Virus record (IMG/VR): IMGVR_UViG_3300025030_001185
Coordinates: 1-24,135 of that record
Length of the DNA stretch: 24,135 nt
Origin: a virus
Direction: 5' to 3' (one strand)
The notes beneath the pieces were generated by a model that was not told where the DNA came from, did no database searches, and worked only from the letters and a program-made list of their open reading frames with translations. Positions 18,790 to 24,134 of this stretch are shown in pieces. The stretch's first letter is position 1, and each line of letters starts with the position of its first letter. The position numbers were made by a program, and so were the translations under genes.

Positions 18790-19185
18790 TTATCTTTTTA
18801 ATTCACTTAATAAAAACTCTTTAGAGAATGTTCTACTACCGTATTCTGCTTCTTTGCTTCTATATAACCCCATACTATTAGCTTTAACAGCAATAGCACT
18901 CCATTTTCTTTTTATCATTAATTTATCTATTATTTCTTCTTTGTTACCATTTTCATATAAATCTAATAATACTTGCTCGTCACATTTATACCAATCTTTA
19001 TCACCTAGAATATCTAAATAATTTAAAAAATTATTCCATGTTTCCCAATTAGTTTTATATGCACTTTCACTTGGGAAACCTAAACTACCTTTCATATCCT
19101 TACCTCTAGGGTACCTACCATTTTCCTTAAAAAATCTCCAAAATTCATCAATTAAAAATTCTTTTGTGTATCTTTCATTACCCAA
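18790..19185 (-). pseudogene. homing endonuclease, 5' part, ending at a premature stop
   Basis: N-terminal part of the repeat-rich endonuclease. The ATG at 19194 directly abuts AAAGGAG, so the TTG at 19185 (nine bases after the site) is the more likely start and begins GNERYTKEFLIDEFWRFF. The first associated repeat runs to about residue 60. An unrelated helical section with KRKWSAIAVKANSMGLYRS, perhaps helix-turn-helix, follows. A second repeat starts (FSKEFLLSELKR) and stops at TAA. Replacing TAA by one base (for example TAT, Tyr) would restore a single frame of about 620 residues, since the next 54 codons before ATG 18627 are open. A nonsense mutation is the simplest explanation. It lies directly behind structured leader RNA copy A. 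Confidence 0.75.
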
Positions 19186-19192
19186 ATAAACC

Positions 19193-19249
19193 ATCTCCTT
19201 TAATTATTAATTTTTATAATTGTTATATTTACAATTAATTATCTCCTTA
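19193..19249 (-). promoter_or_regulatory. two Shine-Dalgarno copies (A) facing the leader loop
   Basis: TAAGGAGATA (19240-19249) and AAGGAGAT (19193-19200, the ribosome binding site) are complementary over 10 and 8 bases to the loop side of leader A (19294-19303). The upstream copy is followed by ATAATTAATTGTAA, at best a start-stop, so it is unlikely to serve a gene. Confidence 0.65.
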
Positions 19250-19278
19250 AATTTTATCATTGCTATAATAAATAAAAT

Positions 19279-19349
19279 AATAGGGAAGGGTTATAAGGAG
19301 ATATAAAAACCCTTTTGTCATTAGTTGATCAGACTAATCTATCCCTATT
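19279..19349 (-). ncRNA. structured leader RNA, copy A (three-way junction)
   Basis: Best-formed copy. The closing stem is 8 bp, AAUAGGGA (19342-19349) with UCCCUAUU (19279-19286). Hairpin 2 is AUUAGU/ACUAAU. Hairpin 3 is AGGGUU with AACCCU (19308-19313 and 19287-19292), possibly extended by UAUA/UAUA so that UCUCCU is the terminal loop. The loop side reads UAUCUCCUUA, complementary to a TAAGGAGATA 45 bases downstream and to the ribosome binding site. Junction bases AUA and GACAA match those in the other copies. Confidence 0.7.
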
Positions 19350-19359
19350 AATACAAAAT

Positions 19360-19422
19360 AAAAAGAATCTACATTTTTATAGATTCTTTAAAATATTACA
19401 AATCAAAAAATCAATTATATTT
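19360..19422. repeat. dispersed repeat, copy 2 (terminator plus 3' flank)
   Basis: Matches 6979-7047 over the hairpin and the flanking AAATCAAAAAATCAATTATA stretch with few differences. It links the intergenic region here with the end of the P63C unit. Confidence 0.75.
19362..19389 (-). terminator. terminator of an emptied transcription unit
   Basis: A 10-bp perfect stem, AAAGAATCTA type (19362-19371 with 19380-19389), followed by TTTTTATTTTG. It is nearly the same as the P63C terminator, including its flank, and follows a strong promoter at 19508-19536 with no intact gene between. Confidence 0.8.
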
Positions 19423-19424
19423 AA

Positions 19425-19490
19425 TTGTTATATTGCTGTATTGCTAATTCATTAATTAACTTGTTAACAAATAAATAAGCATATAATTAT
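19425..19490 (-). pseudogene. remnant of a lost gene (C-terminal tail only)
   Basis: Between the promoter at 19508-19536 and the terminator at 19362-19389, one - strand frame reads AYLFVNKLINELAIQQYNN and then stops. It looks like the tail of a helical protein, but a stop codon precedes it and there is no start. I do not recognise the family. The call rests on amino-acid composition and on the promoter-terminator frame around it, so it is weak. Confidence 0.35.
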
Positions 19491-19507
19491 ATTTCAATTT
19501 TATTGTT

Positions 19508-19569
19508 ATTATACAACATATAAAATGGTATGTCAAGATATAAAGTGAAAATAATTATATTTATAATCT
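19508..19569 (-). promoter_or_regulatory. consensus sigma-70 promoter with AT-rich upstream box, no intact gene
   Basis: TTGACA (19531-19536) and TATAAT (19508-19513) are 17 bases apart on the - strand. An AT-rich box (19548-19569) matches the one upstream of the P63C promoter in sequence and spacing. Transcription would run into the terminator at 19362-19389 and, if that is read through, into leader A and the endonuclease. Confidence 0.85.
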
Positions 19570-19748
19570 AAGTTATGCATTTATACAATTATATCCAATT
19601 ATATCTAACTATTATATTTATAATCTATAAAAACAACTTAAAAATCCACAAAATCCATCAAATCTCCAAATTTACGATTTTACAAACCCTTATAAATAGT
19701 ACGTTTACAGCACCTCAAAAATTGAAAAATCATAACCAAATGAGGATT
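19570..19748. other. non-coding stretch downstream of the recombinase; possible attP
   Basis: No convincing gene. It contains several ATTATAT-type repeats (19551-19626) and, near 19665-19715, repeated TTTAC elements (TTTACGA, TTTACAA, GTTTACA) around ACAAACCCTTATAAATAGT. Attachment sites often lie beside the recombinase gene and such repeats could be arm or core sites, but nothing here proves it. Confidence 0.25.
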
Positions 19749-20774
19749 TTATGTTAATTTCATATTTTCTAATTCTTTATTCTTATTCATTAAATTTTTA
19801 ATTTTATCTCTAACTTGTGCTTTACTTATAGGTTTAATATACGCAGATCTCGTAGTCTCAGTCGATTTGTGATTACCCATTTCCGCTGCTAAAGAGAGGT
19901 CTCCAGTTTTTTCGTAAATATTATTCAATGCACTTTTTCTTACACAGTGACAGTGAAAATCATCTAATCCGATAATAGTACCTATTACTGTAATTCTCCT
20001 TTGCAATGAACCTTTACTCATTTTACGATAAACCTTCCCATAATAACTTATGAATAATGCATCTACTTCAAGATTATCAATATCTTTTCTTTTCTCAAAC
20101 CATTCTTGAATTAAAACTAAAGTTTCCTCTGACACGGATACTTCAACCAGATAGCCTCTTTTCTCCCTTATATTGGTAAAAACACAATTCTCTATATCTA
20201 AATCACTAATTTTAAGTTTCTCTACAGCACCAATCCTATTTGCACTATCCAATAAAACTTCAAAAAGTAACTTATCAATAATATCAAATCTCTTTTCATT
20301 CTTTAATCCTTCACGGATTTGTTCTATTTGATCATCGTTCAAGAAGTATGAATTAATAATTCTTTCTTCACTAGCACCTTTCATTCTATCTAATTTCTTA
20401 TCAAATGGATGCCTATCAATTAATCCACGTTTCATAGACCATAAATAGAATGTAGATACAGCAGCAATTTTATTATTGATAGTTTTCTTATTATTCTTTA
20501 AAGTATCTTGGCAAAAACTAATAAAACTTTCCATTATATCAATTGCATCAACAAATAAATCATCAGAGTATAAATCAATATTATTCCATTCTTCAGATAG
20601 AAATACCATGAATTGCATAAAATTACTTTCGTAAGTTTTGAAAGTTGTTGATTCTACGTCTTTATTCTTAATAATACTAGATTTAAGGTACTTTTGATAT
20701 TTAGCAATATTTGTTGGATTAATCTTTGCTTGTTTTTCTTTAGTGAAATACTTTACTTTTGTTATTTTACTCAT
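19749..20774 (-). CDS. int: tyrosine recombinase / integrase
   Basis: Phage integrase-family tyrosine recombinase of about 341 residues. An ATG further upstream (20855) has no ribosome binding site. The ATG at 20774 (SKITKVKYF) has AAGGAT upstream and gives a normal length. An N-terminal SAM-like core-binding domain spans roughly residues 25-135 (SSIIKNKDVESTTFKTYESN, then IAAVSTFYLWSMKRGLI). The catalytic domain shows R in SANRIGAVEKLK, H-x-x-R in HCVRKSALNN, a third motif in GNHKSTETTR and the probable nucleophile Tyr in SAYIK. The role would be prophage integration/excision or resolution of plasmid multimers. It lies directly upstream of the tail module on the same strand, which is unusual for an integrated lambdoid layout. 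Confidence 0.92.
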   Translation of the reverse strand: MSKITKVKYFTKEKQAKINPTNIAKYQKYLKSSIIKNKDVESTTFKTYESNFMQFMVFLSEEWNNIDLYSDDLFVDAIDIMESFISFCQDTLKNNKKTINNKIAAVSTFYLWSMKRGLIDRHPFDKKLDRMKGASEERIINSYFLNDDQIEQIREGLKNEKRFDIIDKLLFEVLLDSANRIGAVEKLKISDLDIENCVFTNIREKRGYLVEVSVSEETLVLIQEWFEKRKDIDNLEVDALFISYYGKVYRKMSKGSLQRRITVIGTIIGLDDFHCHCVRKSALNNIYEKTGDLSLAAEMGNHKSTETTRSAYIKPISKAQVRDKIKNLMNKNKELENMKLT

Positions 20775-20823
20775 TAAAAGCACATCCTTATATTTTATTT
20801 TATTTTTGTTTTTATAGTAGGGT

Positions 20824-20855
20824 AGAGAGCAGTAATTAAATATACTACTCTCCAA
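20824..20855 (-). promoter_or_regulatory. leader hairpin before the recombinase gene
   Basis: On the - strand GAGAGUAGUA pairs with UACUGCUCUC (10 bp, one G-U), followed by ACCCTACTATAAAAAC rather than a T tract. It could be a weak terminator for the RusA-like fragment or a regulatory hairpin in the recombinase leader; I cannot tell which. Confidence 0.4.
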
Positions 20856-20883
20856 AATATAATTATATTTACAATTTATTTAA

Positions 20884-21177
20884 TTAATCAATATTTCTAA
20901 TACACACATAAATCTTACCATCCTTATAACTACTTACAATATTATTTCTTTCCACAATAATCTTATCAATTATATTATCATCTTCACCTAATTCTCTAGT
21001 AATAACCTGATCAACAATACTTTTTGTAAAATTCTGAACATCAAATTTCTCCATACAATCAAATTTAAGAAAAATTATAATTGGTCTATCCCAATCTATA
21101 TTTAATTCATCTTTAGGAGTAACTTGATTACTTGGGAATTTATTAATCCAATTATTATATGTATTAGTTTTTACTGT
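20884..21177 (-). pseudogene. RusA-like endonuclease fragment without start
   Basis: An open frame of 97 codons directly behind the stop codon of the GIY-YIG gene, in the same frame, with no ATG, GTG or TTG near its beginning. It reads KTNTYNNWINKFPSNQ, then IIIFLKFDCMEKFDVQNFTK, VDQVITRELGEDDNIIDKII and SYKDGKIYVCIRNID. The D-x-x-N-x-x-K-x-x-x-D and E-D-D-x-I-I spacing resembles RusA-type Holliday-junction resolvases, where those acidic residues bind the metal. Family membership is from memory of the pattern and is tentative. The N-terminal end is missing, presumably lost when the endonuclease unit arrived. The internal ATG would skip conserved residues. Confidence 0.5.
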
Positions 21178-21996
21178 TTATAAATACTTCCATACTAATT
21201 TAGTTTTATCTGGTAATCTTCCACTAGATTTAAGAATACCTTTGCAACATTCAACAATATGAGCACTTTGAATATTATATTTATCACTTGCATCTTTAAT
21301 ACAATTAAATATTTCACCTGTTGTTATACAAATTATTTTTCTAGCATTAGGATTTTCTCCTTTCTTCTTAGATGATTTTTTCATTTTATTTTTTGTTTCT
21401 TCACTATGTTTTCTTCCTTTTAAACTATTACTCATCTTTAATTTACTTTCTTCAGAATGATGCTTTCCATAAAAATGATTATTTTCTCCACGCATTTTTT
21501 CTTTAGTTTCTTCAGATACTATTTTATTTTTTTGATAATTACTTATTTTTAATTTTGTTTCTTTATTTCTAGAAGTACCAATTTTAGCAATTTTCATTTT
21601 TCCTTTTGTTTCTTCGGATATTATCTTACCTTTTTCTGATTCACTTATTTTTTGTTTATGTTGTTCTGTCATTTTTCTTCCTGACATTGGTGAGTCTCCA
21701 CCAAGTGATATATTATAGTAATTTTCATTTTCAACCGCATTATGTAATTTAATATATTGTATTTCTAATTGATTCAATTCTTCTCTTGAATAAGCAATTG
21801 CAATTATTATCCTACTAAAATTTTCTTTATTATATTTCTTAATAGCTGATAATATTGCTAAACCACTGCCTAAATATGATTTCCAACTATTAGAAAACTT
21901 ACGTTGACCTATATATTTTTTACCATTTACTGTATTAGTTGTAATATAAATAAAACCGTATGGATCAATAATTTTTATTTCTTTAATTTCTTCCAT
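21178..21996 (-). CDS. GIY-YIG homing endonuclease with NUMOD3 repeats (Seg-like)
   Basis: 272-residue free-standing homing endonuclease. The GIY-YIG domain spans about residues 12-100: G-F-I-Y-I at 14-18, K-K-Y-I-G-Q-R at 26-32, then GSGLAILSAIKKYNKENFSR and LNQLEIQYIKLHN with the expected Glu. NUMOD3-type repeats follow at about 110-210 (G-R-K-M-T-E-x-H-K-x-K-I-S, I-S-E-E-T-K-x-K-M). The C-terminal part has a NUMOD1-like DNA-binding segment (ITTGEIFNCIKDASDKYNIQ). The ATG at 21996 has GGAAGGTGG nine bases upstream. Structured leader RNA copy D lies between this gene and Rha. It appears to have removed the start of the downstream RusA-like gene. Nuclease activity is expected from the intact motifs but not shown. 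Confidence 0.92.
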   Translation of the reverse strand: MEEIKEIKIIDPYGFIYITTNTVNGKKYIGQRKFSNSWKSYLGSGLAILSAIKKYNKENFSRIIIAIAYSREELNQLEIQYIKLHNAVENENYYNISLGGDSPMSGRKMTEQHKQKISESEKGKIISEETKGKMKIAKIGTSRNKETKLKISNYQKNKIVSEETKEKMRGENNHFYGKHHSEESKLKMSNSLKGRKHSEETKNKMKKSSKKKGENPNARKIICITTGEIFNCIKDASDKYNIQSAHIVECCKGILKSSGRLPDKTKLVWKYL

Positions 21997-22005
21997 CTTT
22001 AAATA

Positions 22006-22033
22006 CCACCTTCCGTATTTTTATTTACCTTAA
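22006..22033 (-). promoter_or_regulatory. two Shine-Dalgarno-like copies (D) facing the leader loop
   Basis: TTAAGG (22028-22033) and the ribosome binding site GGAAGGTGG (22006-22014) can pair with GCCUUAA/GCCUU of the leader D loop side, with G-U at the end. This is the weakest case, but the target differs from the AGGAG of the other three and the loop differs accordingly. Confidence 0.5.
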
Positions 22034-22044
22034 AAAGATATTAC

Positions 22045-22099
22045 AAGCAGGAAGATGTTAAGGCTTACATCTTATCGGATGTACATTCCTATCCTGCTT
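22045..22099 (-). ncRNA. structured leader RNA, copy D (three-way junction)
   Basis: The closing stem is 8 bp, AAGCAGGA (22092-22099) with UCCUGCUU (22045-22052). Hairpin 2 is short (GGA/UCC around 22077-22089). After a GAUA linker comes hairpin 3, a perfect 6-bp stem AGAUGU (22067-22072) with ACAUCU (22053-22058), loop AAGCCUUA. The Rha reading frame runs into the element and its UAA lies in this loop, so a terminating ribosome would disturb the fold. Confidence 0.6.
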
Positions 22100-22699
22100 A
22101 ATTGTGTTTTTAACACAAAAAAGAACACTTAATACAAGTGTCCTTTTGTCTATTAAAAATTTTACATCTGCAGTTTTAAATTGTAATAAATATTCCTCAA
22201 ACAAAGATAAAAGATTATTAAATTCTTCATAACCACAAGTTTTAAATGTTGTTACAGTTTTCCTTTTACCAAAATAAGATTCAAGTAATTTATCTCTTTG
22301 AATTTTATCATCTTTTTCACTTAATGCTTTAACTGTATTTAAACTTTGTTCTCTTCTATGTTCTAATTCTTCAATCATTTCTTCAAATGCTTTGGTGTAT
22401 TTATATGTAAAAATTAATGCTTCATCACCAGTAAATTTATTAACAAGAAGTGCAAATCCTTGTCTATCCATTATAAACATAGGTTGTTCTTTATTTTGAG
22501 TATTAATATATGAGGACTCGGAAAAATTCCCTTGTCCTAATTCTGGTATTAATTTAATAAATCCTCTAATTTTCTTTAACACATCTGAATGATCTTTTTT
22601 ATAATAATCAGAAACTTTCAAACTACTAACTACAACATTACCTTCTTCATTCACTGTTAAACCAAATTCCTTTTCAAAAACACTTAAACTATTACTCAT
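22058..22699 (-). CDS. rha: Rha family phage regulatory protein
   Basis: Rha-type phage regulatory protein of about 213 residues. The better start is the ATG at 22699 (SNSLSVFEKEFGLTV), nine bases after GGAGGA; an upstream ATG at 22717 overlaps poorly with a binding site. The Rha domain lies at about residues 15-115: VVVSSLKVSDYYKKDHSDVL, then F-S-E-S-S-Y-I-N, then MFIMDRQGFALLVNKFTGDE and Y-T-K-A-F-E-E-M-I. In lambdoid and related phages Rha proteins influence growth in particular hosts; the mechanism is unclear. The last 30 or so codons run through a terminator hairpin and into leader RNA D. The original C-terminus may therefore have been replaced when the endonuclease unit inserted. Confidence 0.85.
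   Translation of the reverse strand: MSNSLSVFEKEFGLTVNEEGNVVVSSLKVSDYYKKDHSDVLKKIRGFIKLIPELGQGNFSESSYINTQNKEQPMFIMDRQGFALLVNKFTGDEALIFTYKYTKAFEEMIEELEHRREQSLNTVKALSEKDDKIQRDKLLESYFGKRKTVTTFKTCGYEEFNNLLSLFEEYLLQFKTADVKFLIDKRTLVLSVLFCVKNTIKQDRNVHPIRCKP
22102..22145 (-). terminator. terminator inside the end of the rha frame
   Basis: AAGGACACTT with AAGTGTTCTT (22136-22145 and 22121-22130, one G-U) followed by TTTTTTG on the - strand is a good intrinsic terminator. A second hairpin, TTGTGTT/AACACAA (22102-22118), follows. Both lie inside the open rha frame, which suggests the last residues of that frame are not original. Confidence 0.7.
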
Positions 22700-22736
22700 A
22701 ATAAACATTCCTCCCATTATAAATTATTTTTTTATT

Positions 22737-22994
22737 TTACTTACCATATATCAAACTTCTAATCTCACGATAAGAAGTGATAAACTTTTTCAAATCATTA
22801 TCTTGGTTATATTCATTTACTGCATCAAAAACTTCATTAGATTTATCAAAACAAAATGAAACAGTTTTATCATCTTTCCTAACATCTCTAATTTCAAATC
22901 CTTTGAATCTTAAATATGCCGAGACGTTGAGGGACTGGGTTACGAAGTATTGCTGATTTTTATTTACTATTTGATTTTCTTTTTGATTAAACAT
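22737..22994 (-). CDS. DUF5659-like small phage protein
   Basis: 85-residue protein. The ATG at 22994 (FNQKENQIVNKNQQYFVTQS) has AAAGGAG eight bases upstream and is preferred to the ATG at 23015. The conserved-looking part is TQSLNVSAYLRFKGFEIRDV, then VSFCFDKSNEVFDAVNEYNQ and ITSYREIRSLIY, which matches my memory of the DUF5659 family common in Clostridium phages. No function is known. It lies between HU and Rha, 38 bases upstream of Rha's binding site, and is probably co-transcribed with Rha. Confidence 0.7.
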   Translation of the reverse strand: MFNQKENQIVNKNQQYFVTQSLNVSAYLRFKGFEIRDVRKDDKTVSFCFDKSNEVFDAVNEYNQDNDLKKFITSYREIRSLIYGK

Positions 22995-23015
22995 AATAAA
23001 TTCTCCTTTTCTCAT

Positions 23016-23067
23016 TTAAATTTAGTTTGATAGTGCTTGATTAAATTTAATAATTCACAGCACAAAA
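23016..23067 (-). promoter_or_regulatory. inverted repeat upstream of the DUF5659-like gene
   Basis: GTGCT (near 23061) and AGCAC (near 23036) with an AT-rich inverted repeat between them lie just before the gene. It could be an operator or leader hairpin; no clear -35/-10 pair is visible. Confidence 0.25.
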
Positions 23068-23096
23068 ATACCTATTGCAAAATAAACAATAGGTAT
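23068..23096 (-). terminator. terminator-like hairpin with an upstream competing strand
   Basis: ATACCTATTG type 10-bp perfect stem (23087-23096 with 23068-23077), loop of 9, then TTTTTGTG on the - strand. An additional AATACCTATAAT about 30 bases upstream (near 23112-23125) could pair with the same 3' strand, so an attenuator is possible. Confidence 0.7.
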
Positions 23097-23146
23097 ATCT
23101 CTACGGTAAATTAAATTATAGGTATTAATCTACAAATAAAATAAAA

Positions 23147-23175
23147 AGAGAGTAGGGAATAATCCCAAACTCTCT
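23147..23175 (-). terminator. terminator of the HU gene
   Basis: AGAGAGT (23169-23175) with ACTCTCT (23147-23153), and inside it GGGA with TCCC, followed on the - strand by TTTTTATTTTATTTG. Confidence 0.75.
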
Positions 23176-23254
23176 AATTAATTATATTGCTATTCAATTG
23201 TTAAACTATTTAATTAAAATATGTATTTACTATTCTTCCATATTCCTATTCTTC

Positions 23255-23569
23255 CTATTCTTCCTCTACTTTATCCTTCTCAAAAATACCATTAGTCCTA
23301 TCTTCAAAAATCTTACCTACCTTGAATTTTGCAGTAAATGAATCTTCGCTTTTATATTCTTGTCCTTTATTCTTACCAAAATTCATTTTACCTGTTCTGC
23401 CTTTAATTAGTTTCTTAGAGAATGTACCAAAACCTACTATCTTTACAGGATTGTCGTTTGCTACTGCATCCATAATTACATCAAATAAATCATCAATGTA
23501 AACTTCTGCACTTTTTTTAGTAATCTTGCTCTTCTCCGAAAGTTTTGTAATAAGTTCTTTTCTGTCCAT
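23255..23569 (-). CDS. hup: HU/IHF-family DNA-binding protein
   Basis: Histone-like protein of about 104 residues. The ATG at 23569 (DRKELITKLSEKSKITKKSA) gives the usual HU start; the ATG at 23578 is too close to AAAGGAG. The HU pattern is clear: V-Y-I-D-D-L-F-D-V-I-M-D-A-V, then VKIVGFGTFSKKLIKGRTGK with the G-F-G-x-F motif, and the arm and C-terminal F-K-V-G-K. The arm (MNFGKNKGQEYKSEDSFTAK) is somewhat different from the typical R-N-P-x-T sequence, and an acidic tail (GIFEKDKVEEE) extends past the usual 90 residues. It binds and bends DNA and may help recombination or genome packing. A consensus promoter lies upstream and a terminator downstream, so it is a monocistronic unit. Confidence 0.92.
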   Translation of the reverse strand: MDRKELITKLSEKSKITKKSAEVYIDDLFDVIMDAVANDNPVKIVGFGTFSKKLIKGRTGKMNFGKNKGQEYKSEDSFTAKFKVGKIFEDRTNGIFEKDKVEEE

Positions 23570-23637
23570 AAAAATCATTTCTCCTTTTAATTTAAATTAT
23601 TTTTATTTCCTCATTTCTTATTTCTGAGGTTATTGTG

Positions 23638-23666
23638 ATTATACAATTATTTTTATAATTTGTCAA
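23638..23666 (-). promoter_or_regulatory. consensus sigma-70 promoter of the HU gene
   Basis: TTGACA (23661-23666) and TATAAT (23638-23643) with a 17-base spacer on the - strand. This is a perfect match to the consensus and is located just upstream of the HU ribosome binding site. Confidence 0.9.
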
Positions 23667-23726
23667 TAGGGAATTGAAAATATTTTTGAGAAAGTTGAGA
23701 TTTATTATTTAATAATAGGGAAGAGG

Positions 23727-24134
23727 TTATTTAACATTCAACCCTTGTCTCAATAAACCACGTTTTAATGCATCTTTTGCTTTTCCATTCGCTAATTCCT
23801 TTGCTGTTTCTTCAACAAACATTCTCGCACCTATTCTATCATCAAGTTCTTGAGTATAGTAACCTCTTCCAGATTCTACAATGGGGGCAACTAATCTTCC
23901 TGTTTCTTCGTCCCTACGAATATTCTCTACTTTTAAAGTATTGTTACCAATCAAAGTAGTTTCTATATTATCTCTATCAAGTAAACCTTCATCATCGAAT
24001 TTACGATTGTAATGAGTTGGCTCATATGCATTGTAAACTTTTTCCACTGTTGCTATTTGCATTACTGTTTTTGACTCTTGAGACACTTCCTTTTTCATTG
24101 CTGAAGGTATGTATTTTTTTTGTATTTTATTGAT
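23727..24134 (-). CDS. unknown phage protein, cut by the window edge
   Basis: The frame is open to the right edge of the window. The first ATG inside (24098) has no ribosome binding site, and codons before it (K-K-Y-I-P-S-A before MKKEVSQ) look coding, so the real start is probably outside. The visible part is about 135 residues. A segment YNAYEPTHYNRKFDDEGLLD resembles stretches (Y-x-P-x-x-Y-x-R-R-x-x-x-G-G-L-x-D) I associate with proteins of the phage head-tail joining region, but that is a weak memory and no domain is assigned. The C-terminus is basic (KGRAK-like, KDALKRGLLRQGLNVK). It ends 60 bases before the HU promoter. Confidence 0.65.
   Translation of the reverse strand: MNKIQKKYIPSAMKKEVSQESKTVMQIATVEKVYNAYEPTHYNRKFDDEGLLDRDNIETTLIGNNTLKVENIRRDEETGRLVAPIVESGRGYYTQELDDRIGARMFVEETAKELANGKAKDALKRGLLRQGLNVK

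Noticed and set aside
23690-23740. CTTCCCTATTATT on the - strand near the end of the edge gene, like the 3' border of the leaders
   Set aside because: No GGGA partner or hairpin 3 with an anti-Shine-Dalgarno loop could be found upstream, and no endonuclease follows. Counted as a chance or remnant match.
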